Shown here: positions 20,199 to 33,649 of the stretch, one piece after another | Numbering within the stretch: position 1 is the first letter of the stretch | Layout of the letters: every line of letters begins with the position of its first letter | Assembly: GCA_029204225.1 (NCBI GenBank) | Contig: CM055109.1 | Location: 33,458,099-33,522,098 of the forward strand | Source: Diphasiastrum complanatum | Taxonomy: Eukaryota; Streptophyta; Lycopodiopsida; Lycopodiales; Lycopodiaceae | Reading direction: 5' to 3' | DNA length: 64,000 bases | The notes under the pieces: generated by a model | The model's input: the letters and a program-made list of their open reading frames with translations, nothing else | What the model was told of the DNA's origin: nothing | Database searches by the model: none | Made by a program: the position numbers and the translations under genes

Positions 20199-20566
20199 TA
20201 TGCAAGATTTGATCATTCCATTGGATTCTATGCAAAGAGTAGATCAATTTTGCTTTTGACCTCATCTTCATCTAAGTTCAAATAAGAAAGTTATGACATA
20301 TCAAAGATTGCTATCACACATTCGATGACATGACATTTGATGATGTGGCATATCGCCATGACGCGCTAGTAGACAACTTCTCTTTGCCAAAATACAGATC
20401 GGTGTGTGGTGGAGATATGCCATGTCATCAAATGCTACATCATCAAATGTGTGGTAAAAATCTTTAATCTATCATAACTTTCTTATCTGAACTTTGATGG
20501 AGATGAGGTAAAAAACAAAATTGATCTACTCTTTGCATAGAACATGAAATATTCAGATCTTGCATA
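20199..20566. repeat. Foldback: about 160-bp imperfect inverted repeat
   Basis: The left arm (20199-20358) and right arm (20411-20566) are reverse complements with scattered mismatches (for example TGCAAAGAGTAGATCAATTTT against its complement; AAGAAAGTTATGA against its complement), leaving a loop of about 50 bases. The whole structure recurs at 46573-46940. It could be a MITE, or a hairpin-RNA source if transcribed. Confidence 0.7.
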
Positions 20567-20670
20567 TTTCTATTTCATGATTGAGCTATTTTTTTATTTA
20601 CGTTTTCAAATTTGAGAACCGTATATAGTAAAATTCAGACCTAGCTTCAATTTTTTTTTATTTTAATAGT

Positions 20671-20750
20671 TTAAGGGAAGAGGATTTGAACCTTAACAAG
20701 GTTTAGCCTTGTCTTCCAGACTCTTAACCTATACAAAGAGGTGCTTAATC
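20671..20750 (-). repeat. tRNA-like element (possible SINE head), copy A
   Basis: On the minus strand GGTTCAAATCC matches the pol III B box. It is preceded by a hairpin ACAAGG-CTAAA-CCTTGT resembling a long variable arm, and by a possible A box (TAGGTTAAGAG). The T-stem is imperfect here and perfect in copy B. The anticodon arm is not convincing, so this is not called as a functional tRNA. Confidence 0.4.
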
Positions 20751-21092
20751 TAATATATACATTGCAACAAAGTCAAATAGAACTTATGCCACATCATCAA
20801 ATATCCAAACATCTCAGAATCATGGAAAAATAGATAAGTTTTCTCACCAAAAATGTAGATCTTTGCATGATATAGTGATATATCACCTCATCAATTGTCT
20901 GTACATTGTAGTACCAAGAAAAAGTAAAACATGTGAGCTTGCTTTTGTTTAAACATTTAGAGTACTCAACTATTGCTCAAATTGAAGTTATAAAATAAAA
21001 TTATCACTTTTAATTTCATATTAGAACATCTTACTCAACCAAGAATTATTGAAAGTCAGCCAAATTCAGTATGTAATGTGAGAAATTAGAAT

Positions 21093-21617
21093 GTTGGCAT
21101 AGTCTATTGAACTCTTTCTATGACTAACATAGCATAATGTAAAATTGTTGGTTGTTGTGTTATTTTTACATTCATATTTTTGTTTCTATCTATGTTTGAC
21201 ATTGGACTAAAATCAAATTCATTAAATTTTTGCACTGGCAAGTAGCTCTTCTTCTTCTATTCTTATTGTCGTAACTTAGTATGTAGTCACATCTGAGTCA
21301 TTCTCGTCTGATATTCCTAATGAAAGTTACTATTATGAAGCCACTCCTTTAAGTTCTGATCGTAATAATACCCTTTGTGTTTTCCCATCAACAACATCAT
21401 CTAAAATTTCTTATTTATCTAGTTTTCAAGAAATGACACCTATTACAAATCTGAGTTTTTCATTTTTGCAAGATCATTTTGATGAATCAGAAGAGTTATT
21501 TAGCGATGATTTACAAGCTTCAATTCACTCAGTTACGGATTCAAGTAAATCTATAGATCCTCGTCAATCAATTCATCTTCAACATATATGTTTTTCACGT
21601 ATTCAAAGAAATTCCAC
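21093..21617 (+). pseudogene. Truncated 5' part of a DUF7869-type gene (tandem fragment)
   Basis: Duplicates 22278-22796 with small differences, including the N-terminal Ser/Asp-rich frame (ITNLSFSFLQDHFDESEELF at about 21440-21500). The start codon equivalent is CTG rather than ATG. It ends at STF, where unrelated duplicated sequence begins. It is absent from the second large copy at 49 kb. Confidence 0.7.
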
Positions 21618-22277
21618 TTTTCTGCTCTTTTGCTGTGTTCTGCTCGTTGGCAGACTTTCATGCACAACTTTTTCATTTTAAGTCTTTTTCTTTTCCTGCT
21701 CTACTCATGCCCACACACTCTATCTCAAGCTATCTAGTCTATCTGGTATGTTTTGTGAGAGCCAGAAGAATAGTTTATATCTCCACTGTTTGGAGTTTAC
21801 TAGATAGTTAAAACAAAGAATTACAAGAGTAGTTAACACTAATCAAGTAATCAGTCACTCTCAATTGGTGCTATCCATTTCAGCTGGGTGTGAAGCTTAA
21901 CACTCCAAGCCCATTGAACTGCCAGCTGGCAGTGTGAAAGATTTCCTTTCGTTCCTTTCGTTTCTTTTTGTTTTGCATTGCTTTGTGGTTTCTTACGGTC
22001 CTGCAACGCTTTGCGGTTTTGTAGTCCTAGAGGCATGTTTGAGATTCACGAATCGTTCAATCTTTCGTCACTTGTTCTTTCTGGAGACACATTGACTTTC
22101 ACGAATTGCTTGATTTTTGCAAATCGTTCGACCTTCGAGTCAAGGATCGTTGACTTTTGTGTTGCGACAAAGAAGCAGGAGTTCACCATTTCTGACAGTT
22201 GAAAATTATTTTTGATTTAATTATTGATTTTATGTTGAATGGACTCTTTTCCAATTTTAGTGTGTATTTTTATTGGT
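21618..22277. repeat. 5' segment of the duplicated 5.4-kb mosaic, copy A
   Basis: Starts TGCTCTTTTGCTGTG and matches 49057-49712 almost base for base. It carries conserved short open frames on both strands (21978-22202 plus, 21851-22036 minus), but these overlap and have no recognised domain. It may be untranslated leader or LTR-like sequence. Confidence 0.6.
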
Positions 22278-22397
22278 GTTGGCATAGTTTATTTAACTCT
22301 TTCTATGACTAACATAGCATAATGTAGAATTTTTGGCTATTTTTGTTTCTATCTATGCTTGACATTGGACTAAAATCAAATTTATTAAATTTTTGCA

Positions 22398-25347
22398 ATG
22401 ACAAGTAGTTCTTCTTCTTCTATTCTTATTGTCGTAACTTAGTATGTAGTCACATATGAGTCATCCTCGTCTGATATTCCTAATGAAAGTTACTATTATG
22501 AAGCCACTCCTTCAAGTTCTGATCCCTTTGTGTTCCCATCAACAACATCATCTAAAATTTCTTATTTATCTAGTTTTCAAGAAATGACACCTTTAAGACA
22601 ACCTATTACAAATTTGAATTTTTCATTTTTGCAAGATCATTTTGATGAATCAAAAGAGTTATTTAGCGATGATTTACAGGCTTCAATTCACTCAGTTACG
22701 GATTCAAGTTAATCTATAGATTCTCATCAATCAATTCATCTTGAACATATATGTTTTTCACGTATTCAAAGAAATTCCACTTTTCAAATCCAAAATTTGA
22801 TCAAATCCAAAAGAGCTATATTTAGTGAGAATATTTATTTTTCTGACACTCCAGAACCAGTGGAGGCAAACAAACCACAACTGATGTTCAAGCAAATATT
22901 CCCACACCTTCTCAACCTGTTCGTGCAACTACAGATGCCACGGGGTGAATCTACAAATCTGATTTCAAGCTATAAGAGAGATTTGAAATCTTCACCTATT
23001 TTGACAAAATATAAAAAACAATTGATTACAAGAGAGGAGATTCAAAAGGTACGCTGTATTATTTATTGTTCATCCTGTTGCTTATAGAAATTAAACAGCA
23101 AAGAGATCGAGGAATTGAGATCCAAATTTTTTTTGCAAAGTAAAAATGAAAAAGAACTACTATTTGTGTGCCACAGTGAGACCTGACAAAAACTTGTATG
23201 CACATATTTTAAATGAAACGGAGGTTTGTCGAACAGTTTACAAAGTTGTAGTTGGAAATTCACGTCTTCAAAGAATGTATGCACGACTTCAAAAAGATCC
23301 AACATTGCAAGGATCATTGCATGGTAGAACTGTGTCTCTGGATGCTTTGAATGCTATGGCTTGGCTAAAGTACTTTGTGGATGTGCATGGAGAAAAATCA
23401 CCAAATTCATTATATTTTCACTTGCCAGATAATTTTACAAAATTGGAGATATTTTTTGATGTACAAGGAGTTTTCTGAGACCATAAATGTTTTCTTTTTA
23501 AGTTACATGTATTTTCTTAGGATTTGGAAGAGAGATTTTGGTTTGGTGAAAAGTACTAAAAAGTCATGAATGACAGTTCGTTCGACATCATGCGAGTTGA
23601 TAAAATCTGCCAAACAACTACCAAAGGCCAATGATGAGAAAGGTAAAAATTAATTAACTTCAAGTAATTTAATAACGTTATTTTTTTATTAATTTTTAAA
23701 TTTTCAAATTATTAATGTTATGATATTGTCATAATTTCATTGAATATTTTAATTGTTACATTTTGTCGTGGATGCTGCAGAAGCACTTCAAGTGCAGAAA
23801 GATCAAGAAACAATGAAAAAGACATAAATTAACGAAACATCGAAAAAAATGTCTAAAATGTCCACAAAGGGGTATCTTGGCCTTGTCATCGATGGCATAG
23901 ATCAAAAGAAAATGATGCTACTTCATTTCGTTAGAGTGCCAAAAAATTTGAACGAGACAGACTTTATTCAGGTTCATCTCATTGGAGCACTTGTATTTAA
24001 TGACACATTGGAATCAAGAGTATTTTTCAATTATCCCAATGTTCGAAACGATCCAAATTTCACTATTACTATTGTACAAAAGATAATTTGCGAATCTTCC
24101 AGAAATACTATATTTACAACTTGACAACACTGCTAGGGAAAATAAAAATCAAACTATACTGGCTTACTTATCCATGTTGGTGGAGGAAAAAAATTTCAAA
24201 AAAATAAAAATAGGATTTTTGTTGGAGGGCCACACCCATGATCAAATTGATCAGATGTTTAGTTGTTTTCCCAAAAGACTAAGATGCAAGAAGGCATTTT
24301 ATTTACCAGTGCTTCAGAGCATTGTTGAAAAATCATACGTGCCAAAGCCAAATGTGTTGTTAATTAGGCATACGTACTATTTTCATAAATATATTAAGAC
24401 GTCCAATGAAACAAGTCGTCATGTTACTACTATTCATGATATTAGCTTTCAACATCAGTTTAAAATCAAATGTAATGAAACTGACATCACATCGCTATTG
24501 GGCAAACAATTTTCAAGTTTAGTTTCATGGTTACGTGATGAAGGAATACGGTTTTTGCTCAATATGTCATTTGGTCAAATCAAGCTTGATGCGTTGTCTC
24601 CCATGAACTCCATGCTAGAGGAACAAAAAGCACAAAGAGAGCATGATGAGATTGACCCATTTACCTTGTTAAATTTTTTGGATTCAAGTATTCAAGAAGT
24701 TTGTCAATTTTTTGATGAGTTTGATCAGCATTGGTGGATTGAGGAACAAAAATTCAGTTTGCTCAATTTTGAACACACATCAACAACTAAAGAATTTCAA
24801 TGGCCTCATAAATTCGGAACATGAACTACGATTGTCGAACCTTCAAATCTACCTCGAGATAATGATTTATTGGAGCTTTGCAAGGCAAGGAATTGATGTG
24901 GGCTCAAGGAAGAATAGGCAAAGTGTAAAAGCTGCAGAAATGAAGTGGCACGGTTTTCTAAATGAAATTCAAATTAGAAGCCTTGTTGCACTTCTAGCTT
25001 CAGAAAACAATGAAGGACATACATTCTGGATTGCCAAAGTACTTGGTTTCATTCAAAATAGCAATCAGACAAAAGTATTATGTGTCCATTGGTGGCACAC
25101 CACTTCAACGAATGTTTTTTTGGAGAGGTATGAATTTGAAATGTTGCAAGTAGATCCAAAGGGCAAGAGAAAACGATTGCCCAAAAATCAACCAAGGATC
25201 AATAATTTGAATTTACAAGATGTAGATGTTTTGGCTCTTAATTTTGAGTTAACAATGAGCAATCATCTACAAAAGTCAACTATAGCCGTAATGAATAAAC
25301 GACTTGGATTAATGAGACAACCATCATTGTCAACTCGTCAACATTAG
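22398..25347 (+). pseudogene. DUF7869-type transposase-like gene, copy A
   Basis: Three apparent exons: 22398-23048, 23088-23642 and 23781-25347, each with GT/AG borders. Parts in order: Ser/Asp-rich N-terminus; helix-turn-helix-like block (VCRTVYKVVVGNSRLQRMY, then HGRT); a block ending IWKRDFGLVKSTKKS; the core with VIDGIDQKKM (D at 23891), LYLQLDNTARENKNQ (D at 24123) and GFLLEGHTHDQIDQMF (H and D near 24231-24251); and a C-terminal FWIAKVLGF...CVHWW segment. The core matches what I know of DUF7869 proteins; the three acidic sites suggest an RNase H-fold nuclease, which is inference. In-frame stops near codons 15 and 105 and at least three frameshifts break it, most of them shared with copy B. 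Confidence 0.75.
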
Positions 25348-25736
25348 AGAAAAGCTGACTCAAAAGATTTTTTTATCAACATTGGAAGCGGATTTTGAAG
25401 AGGCATTAGTGAAAATTTCTTAGAAAATGTACTTTGAAAAAATATATGTATAATATAATTTAAGCCCTTTTGTGTTTTAGTGGTGTTTGGACTTCCAAAA
25501 ATCATGTGTTGTCTTGAAATGTTATGCTTTATATAATAATGATGGTTTTATGAAATTTGCAAAAAAAAGCCTGCAGTGCTTCTTAAAAAATAGACACTTC
25601 TTAACATTTTTTTTTATTGCAAGTTAGAGAATCCTAAAAAAATTTATGATTTTTGTCTGAAACTAGGACCATTAAAAAATATTAAAAAAGGTTACTATTT
25701 TTTAGGTCAAAGTCCCAAAACAAATGTCATCGTGTT

Positions 25737-25738
<2 letters not shown>

Positions 25739-25807
<69 letters not shown>
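25739..25807. repeat. (AG)n microsatellite
   Basis: Uninterrupted AG dinucleotides over about 69 bp between the DUF7869 gene and the Copia tail. The matching site in copy B is (TA)n(GA)n. Confidence 0.95.
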
Positions 25808-25810
<3 letters not shown>

Positions 25811-25929
25811 AAAAAGTTAGCTAAAAATTATGTGAGGTAATGATCCATTGGTCGACCATTACCACAAATAATCCGGTCTCCGGACAGCTCGTGGTCACTA
25901 CCACTCACTATCGGGTTCCAGATTATTTA

Positions 25930-26173
25930 TGGCCATTACCTTCTTGCAAAGAATCTTGTATTCCATGCAAGGAACAAACACGTCGAGGTAGCTCATCACT
26001 TTGTAAGAGAGAAAGTAATTGGGAGGGAGATCTTATTGGAGCATGTTGGATCTTCAAATTGTGTTGTAGATCTTCTCACCAAGCCATTGCTCAATAATGC
26101 ATTTGTCAAGATGAGATCTAATCTTGGCTTAATCTCAAAGTCTATGGTGAATAGGTGGATATATTTTAAGGAG
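25930..26173 (+). pseudogene. Copia RNase H C-terminal tail with polypurine tract
   Basis: LVFHARNKHVEVAHHFVREK, then LLEHVGSSNCVVDLLTKPLL and LGLISKSM are the end of a Copia RNase H, close to Copia-4. Stop, then AAGGAG (26168-26173) next to an LTR start. Sequence upstream of it is the DUF7869 gene and microsatellite, so the rest of pol is missing. Confidence 0.8.
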
Positions 26174-27049
26174 TGTGAAAAGTCGTAAAACATATCTTCA
26201 TGTTTGGGGGATATGCTCACCTTATTTCTTGTAAATATTTTATTGTACATTAAGGTATGTGAAGTGAGCACATAACCTGCTAGAAGAGGTTGAATTTGAG
26301 TTAGGTAGATTCAATTATGATGTCGTGCAAAATATTAGATGACATGCAATGTTAGTCAAAATGCATGCATGCAAAATGCAAATCAGTTTACATAATCTAC
26401 ACATGTCTAGGTAGCTTAGGGAGTTGACATGCAATCAGTGCATGCAACATCCAAATCAGTTTACATAATCTACACATGTCTAGGTAGCTTAGGGAGCTGA
26501 CATGCAATCCATGCAACATCCATGCATGCAGTTTTACATGTGGATCTATTATATATGAGTTAACTGGAAGATGTTGATGTTCCATGCAAATCCACTATAG
26601 AAACTCAAGCCTCATTGATGTAGGGAAACTTTGGCTTGTTTTGCCATATTGTGAATATTGTGATTTTGGTATTTTGGGCTCATTCTCTACCCGAGTTTTT
26701 TGGTTATCATTTTATCTCGCTACCCGAGAGCAGCCTATTTTTTCCATAATGAGCACTTAGAATTCTTTCTGATAGCTATCTATCATAGTAAGGAGTTAGT
26801 TTTTTGACTCTATGGTATGCCATTGTGCTCTTGCCTTGGATTTTTCAACTAAACTATTCTTTGATCATTCTCGTGCAATCACAACACCCCATAAAGATCC
26901 TGTAGGGTGCTAAAAACTTCATAATAAGTTGATTGGGGGTACTTTGTTGTAAATGTACTAGTTATCAACTGATATTTTGGTTTTACTTTGACATCTAGTA
27001 ACATCAAAGGTTTTGGTAATATCGTACAGACAACAATATAGTTGTCACA
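26174..27049 (+). repeat. Copia 3' LTR ending the mosaic, copy A
   Basis: Begins TGTGAAAAGTCG and ends GTTGTCACA (TGTGA/TCACA inverted ends), 876 bp. The similarity to copy B stops exactly after this terminus. It contains a 73-bp tandem repeat (two units, about 26380-26525) with CATGCA-rich borders. No matching 5' LTR is present at the left of the mosaic. Confidence 0.75.
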
Positions 27050-27194
27050 AACATTATTGATAACAATTCAGAGTTAGAAGTGTATATGTTTTACCTTGGT
27101 AATTGTAGCCAAGAATATTAGAGCACTAAGACTAAACATGGCCAAGATCCTCAATATTTTTTACATTTCCTTGGTCTGATCGCCATAAATACCT

Positions 27195-29215
27195 TTTAGT
27201 TATAGTCGGTCTCTTAGGTTTCGTAACTGTTTGGACAATGTTATTGTTGCCCTATTAGATCAGAATTCAATTTATATCAATCAATACAAAATATGAAAAT
27301 ACTAACATATTGAACATGTGTTGGAAGAAAGATAAGAAGAAAGTCTACATAGAAGATAGATCAAACTATTGATTACTTCTCATAAAACTCATACATCAAA
27401 TGACACACTCTCAGCTAGTTATAGTGCAGAGCGGTTTGTAGATGCAGCTTAAAAAATAACATGGTTGTTAACACGACATCAAATGACACACTCTCACCTA
27501 GTTATAGTGCATAGAGGTTTGTAGACATTGCTTCAGAAATGAGCTGGATACTAACATGACCAGTCACTTGGCTGGGTTTACATCTTCAAAATAGTTTGGG
27601 CCCAATTAATAGAATTAGCCTTTACGATGTCAATTTTAATACATCGGACAAAGTTAGCTCATTTAAACTTCTATATCATATACAAAAAATCTAAACTGCA
27701 TATAATTAAGTACAAAGTAGGGCTCCACACACTTTGTAATCTACAATCATTCTCTAATTTTCCATTAATTTAAGTCATTAAGAATGAAAGAGAATGGCAT
27801 TTAGGATGAAATAGTAATTAATGTTTAATGTTATAATTGGCCTATTCCCTTTTCAATTTAGATTCTGCAAAATTGCATCAACACTTAGATGCCTATCCTA
27901 GAACAATTTGCATTCAAATTAAGATCAAAGATCAACCAAACAATTTCTAATAAATATAAAAATTTGCAAGTTTGGGACTTCTATGTGGATTCCTTTGGGG
28001 ATGCATAAAAACCCATGAAAACCATTAAAAATTAATATTGAGTCATCAAAAGTTTGTATTTCCTAAACCTTAACAACTCAAAACTAAACTTTGAAGATTG
28101 TCATAAATCTGGTAATCCTTAAAAGGTTTGCCACAAAAAATACCAACTCTATCCTATGTAGTGAGATTCCAAAAAATCAACAAACATTTGCAAAAGGAAA
28201 AAATAAACAAATAAACAAGTAAATATAGAGGAATATGCGTGGAAAGAAACTAAACACCCAAAACATGACCTATGCTGGATGTCTACAATATGTGATGAGT
28301 TAACAAATGACTATCATACCACATGAATTAACTCGTGCAGTGAATTTAGTCATAAATCACAAATTGCATCCACAAGCTATTGTTGACAAAAAGAACTAGG
28401 TGCACCCCAAAACTGCAAAACAGAAATGTGGCTTGTTGCCCGTTGTGATGTTGTTGTTTAATTATTTTTACTGTAACCTCTGCCTATCCAAAAAGGAAGG
28501 AACGAATTTCTATGTTGGTCACATGATAAGTCTTAGAAGCTTTCCCACACAAGCATATGGTCATAATGAAACTCTTTCCAATCATATGGTACTATTTAAA
28601 TATGCTATGTGCCATTTTAGAATTTAATAAGTAGGGAAAAAGGATGCATAGGCCTTTTCATTTGTGTACTTGGCTCAAGAACCCTAACATCATTTTAAGG
28701 AATGAGTGTTTATCTAAGCCTTGTTGACATGTGATATTATTGTATTTGACATGCAATATTCTTGTGATATTATTGTATGTGATATTATTCTTGTGATAAT
28801 CTGCTAATATACGTTGCCATCTCTTGATATAACACTAAATGTAATATTATCATTGGTTGGAGATCAAGGCATTATTAGTCATAGGTAGGCTATGATAGAT
28901 CGATGACATGCAATCCATGGTAAAGGGTACTTCATGGCTATGATGAGTACATGCTTTAGATCAAGTTATCAACCATAAACCCATGCTACAATATATGATT
29001 ACAACGTGAATGGGAATGGGATGTTTAGTGAGGTTGATTTTCATGACATTGAATTCACCCACTTTAGATAATAATTATCAAGGCCTTTCTAGAGAGCCAT
29101 GGCTCTAAGTGCAGTGGATCCGATGTAAAAGTTACAACTTTCTTTCAATAGGCAAAGGCTATTTATTATGGGCTTTACGGGCATAATGCCCTCGAGCATG
29201 AGGATGCATGCAATT
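27195..29215. repeat. Dispersed repeat R3, copy 1
   Basis: Reverse-complement copies lie at 35420-36767 plus 40482-40712 (split by Copia-4) and at 54483-55361. Between copies small indels are common and no open frame is kept, so it is non-coding. The interval 27050-27194 shows nothing recognisable. Confidence 0.65.
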
Positions 29216-29988
<773 letters not shown>

Positions 29989-31029
29989 TTATAATGAAGG
30001 GCGAACTGCCCATAACAGAGACGATGAGGAGGCGACGTTCTGAGGGAACACGTCCTTTTGGGACCCAAGTCTCTTTGTTGTTAACTAGTTTTTATGTGTA
30101 GGTGTGATAGCATACATTACTATCCTTAACACTCCCACTTAATGGAGTATTCACACCATTAATTATCACAGTAATGGTATCTAACATGATCTTGTACAGA
30201 TCTTATTTAGTTTAGCATTATTATATTATGACAGTGTTGTCACTGCTCCCACTTCATGTGAAAGCACATTGGTTTTGTTTTGATCTTGGGTCTTCATGGT
30301 CTATGTCTCTGGACTGCAAGAACTTCATGTGGGCTATGTTGGAAACACCAGTGCTTTCCAAACATCTGCACATGGCCTCTTATCCAGCTTTCTGACATCT
30401 GCAAGAAGGTCCACTTTGATCATTAGTTGTATATTTGTTGCTTGCTTCAGCAACTTGATTTGATCCTGCTCCTCTTTGGTCTGTGCTTCTAAACTGCTTC
30501 TTCACGTGGACTATGGTAGAAGACGTCTCTTCCTTCACCTGCACACAGACTTTGCTTTAATTCAGCTTTCTGGCATCTTCAAAGAGCTAGCTTTGATAAT
30601 TGTTTTCTTGATTATTTGCTTGTTTTAGCAACTCTTAGTTGATTGTTGGTTGACTGCTGGTTGATGCAGTTCACATTGTTTGATTGTTTCACTTCTCATA
30701 AGCCTTCAGTATAGGTGGAGTAGCATCTTCATAGAAGGAATTGGATTCACCACCAAATCCCAAAGATCTTTCTACTCTAAAACCATTTGCATTTTAAACT
30801 TCCACAAATGAAAATTATGCCCATCAAATTTATGGAAACAAAGCTAAATACAATTAAGACAAATCAGATCTGAAACAAGATCACTAGAATGTCGAAATAA
30901 TCAGAATGCATGTGAGAGGGCTGGCTCTGATACCATGATACATTTCAGGAGATCAACGCAAGCAGGAGGAGAGGGAGAGAGAGTGGAAAGAGAAACACGT
31001 AAACTAGCTACATTCTTATTCATTTGATT

Positions 31030-31889
31030 CTCTGAAGCTCCGCTGGCACAGTCATTGCTGGCTTCCACAGGAGATTCGTGCTCCTGAACTCTCGATGTAC
31101 AGTTTAGGACTTCTTCATGTCTTGTTGTCCAGCATCCTATTTACGCCTCCTAAGTTGCCTCCCTAGTTGTAAATGATCCTTGTATCTTTGTCATGTGTTG
31201 CCAACTGCCGATAGCCTGTCATTGAAGCTTATAATCCCATCATTCAGTCGATGCGCTTAACAAAGTGTGGCTCCCTTTTTTCCTCAGTCGTTGTGTTGTC
31301 ATTCCACCCAGAAGTCAGGAAATGTCCACATCCCCAAGATGTCTTAATTAGATAAATATGTCTTGTGATTGTTACACGTGCAATCTGCAGGTTAATGGTC
31401 TATCTTTGCTTTTCGATTCGAATTAAACTGGACATGGACTTAGCATAAAACAAATAGCAAATCCGCTGCTGCAACTTGAATCAAGTAAAGGATTTTTAGC
31501 CAGAGAAACTTAATACAAGAATAGACATGGTCTGTCTGAAGTGTGCTACTATCTTGTTGTGCTCTTAATTGCCATATGTTTATAGATTGACGTCTTTTGC
31601 AATCTAAGTTATAATAAAATTAGAATCTATAAAACCTTCGCAGTACCAGCAATGTCAGTGGAGGTTGGAGAATGCCTACATTGTTATGAGCATCTATTTG
31701 AATATATGACCTCGAAACTTATCGTTTTCTTGCTACCTTTCACAGCATGAAGGAAATCCAAATCTAGACTGGGTTGTCAAACCAACTGTAATCTGGTTAC
31801 TATACAAAAATGGTAGGGGGGGGAAGTTTTGTGCCTTGGATGTGATACACAAGTTGATTGTTGACGATGCAAATGTGATCTTCAACTTT
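31030..31889. other. No intact gene; possible S1 C-terminal remnant
   Basis: At 31774-31840 the plus strand reads GCQTNC and, after a +1 shift, IWLLYKNGR, which resembles the C-x3-C-x-W-x5-G end of S1 proteins. It lies about 745 bp beyond where it would be expected once the Copia insertion is removed. The rest of the interval shows nothing recognisable. Confidence 0.3.
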
Positions 31890-33545
31890 GTGATATTATT
31901 TTTGTGTAGTTAAACTATACAACTGTTGTTCTTTTTGTCCTCAACGTGCCTTAGGTAGATAGTGTACCATACAATATTCAATGTTAAGATTATGAGGTAA
32001 GCATTGTAAGAACCAGAAAGCCCAAATCAATCAAGGTTAACATCACTATTAGCGTATAGAGTAAACACTACTGCCTGCTTGGTACATTCTCTGCATATTG
32101 ACAATTCTTTTCTTAACTATTTCACCAGCAATGTTGTTCTAACTTTTTATCTGGCTATGTGCATATTTCAGCCTGGCATATAATTAGACACAAGGCCTAT
32201 ATCATAGGTTGTAATATCTTAGCTGTACTTGTTTGTTGGCAGGTCTTATCACTACCATGATTGGATTTACGACTGGAGTAAACGAGTACTCATCTAGATA
32301 ATCAAACAAATGATTAGGTTAACGGAATTCTAAGAACATGAGATCCCTATTTAGGTGTTGGGATTCATTTGTCTCCACAGAATAAAACAAAAACCTCGTC
32401 GTATCATACCACAAAGGCCTTTCCATAATGGTGAAATTGTTGGATTGATAAAGGAGATCTTTTTAATTACAATTTTATCTTTGAGATACAAACAAATGCA
32501 TTTAGAAGCTTTTTTGCTAAAAAGGTGGTTATTGGTAAGTTCAGTTATGGTGAGATTCATCTGTTTCTTTTAACGTTTTAAGTTGCAAGAGCTTACACTA
32601 TCACATCCACTACCACCAAAGTAGTTAACAATTTTTACAAAGATTTCACATAATAGGTGATCTTTGTTTGATGATAGTTTCTTATAAAGGGTTTAATATT
32701 TGGCCACAAAATATGTTCCCCATTTTGGAGTTTTGGTCAAAAAGAAACAAATTTCAAAAAGGCAGCTCAAGTTGGCAATGATTCTCAAGTATTCACAACT
32801 CTTATATTCACAATAATAATGATAAGTACTCATACTATTTTAGTAAACACGATCAATATTCACAAGTAATCAAGATCAATACTTATTATAATAACGAATA
32901 GCATTCACAATAATCATGATTAATATGAAAGCTATTCACTTTTTAGTATTCACAATTTTAGATAATATTTGCCAACCATCAAGCATGTAGACTTCAAGAC
33001 ACATCATTGGAAACTCGATCAATTCTTCATCCAATATAGAAAATAATCTGGATACATCCTCCACCAATGGCTAAATGTAATTGTGAGATTGGAGTATAAT
33101 CAAATTCACAAATCTAAATTGAAAAGTCAATAATTTCATTAGTTAAAGCTTAACAAAAACATAATACAATAAATTAAGTCAAAAATTTGAAATTCATCTA
33201 ACCTATAAATACTTACCAGAACATAGACCAATGATAAGGCCATGCACCTTGGAGATCATTGAAAAATTTCCATGGAAGTTCTTTTGTTACATAGACTTGA
33301 ATACCATAAATGAACCTCGCATCCTTGCTAAAACAAAATTAAAAACCGGAATTCCACTGAAGGCATGTCAAAAAGAGGTGATAAGTATCATTTAAGTATG
33401 GGCTTTGGAGAGCTAAAGTTGATCACAAATCCTTTTAGGCTAATGTGAAGCCAAATTAAAATGCTTGTAAAATTGGAGATTGGTTTACATAACAGATCAT
33501 TTATGTAGGGTGTTCTAGAGAGTGAGTATTTAAATTGTATAGGAG
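31890..33545. repeat. Dispersed repeat R4, copy 1
   Basis: Reverse complement of 61146-62825 over about 1.65 kb. It contains alternating ATTCACAA/TAATAATGAT-type low-complexity sequence at 32800-32960. Short open frames are not conserved. No coding assignment. Confidence 0.65.
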
Positions 33546-33649
33546 TACTCGGAAAATGAATTTAGGTCAGAAGTAAAATTAATGTGCAATACTCCCCCTT
33601 AAGCTTACCACTAAAAACCTGAATGAAGAATTAACATACTAACTAAGGT

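Larger units (their letters stand above)
20014..21092. repeat. Repeat X, copy A (foldback and tRNA-like parts)
   Basis: About 95% similar by eye to 46391-47465, same orientation. It contains the foldback at 20199-20566 and a tRNA-like element at 20671-20750. The right edge is exactly where a truncated DUF7869 5' fragment begins. No open frame of note. Confidence 0.7.

Noticed and set aside
20671-20750. Functional tRNA gene
   Set aside because: B box and variable-arm-like hairpin are present, but the T-stem is mismatched and no acceptable anticodon arm or acceptor stem was found.
21851-22202. Conserved small frames on both strands in the mosaic 5' segment
   Set aside because: Conserved only because the DNA is duplicated; they overlap on opposite strands and show no domain.
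26380-26525. CRISPR-like spaced repeats
   Set aside because: Only two tandem units, no spacers, in plant nuclear DNA.
26397-26585. Minus-strand frame with internally repeated residues
   Set aside because: Translation of a 73-bp tandem repeat in a Copia LTR; no domain, no start context.
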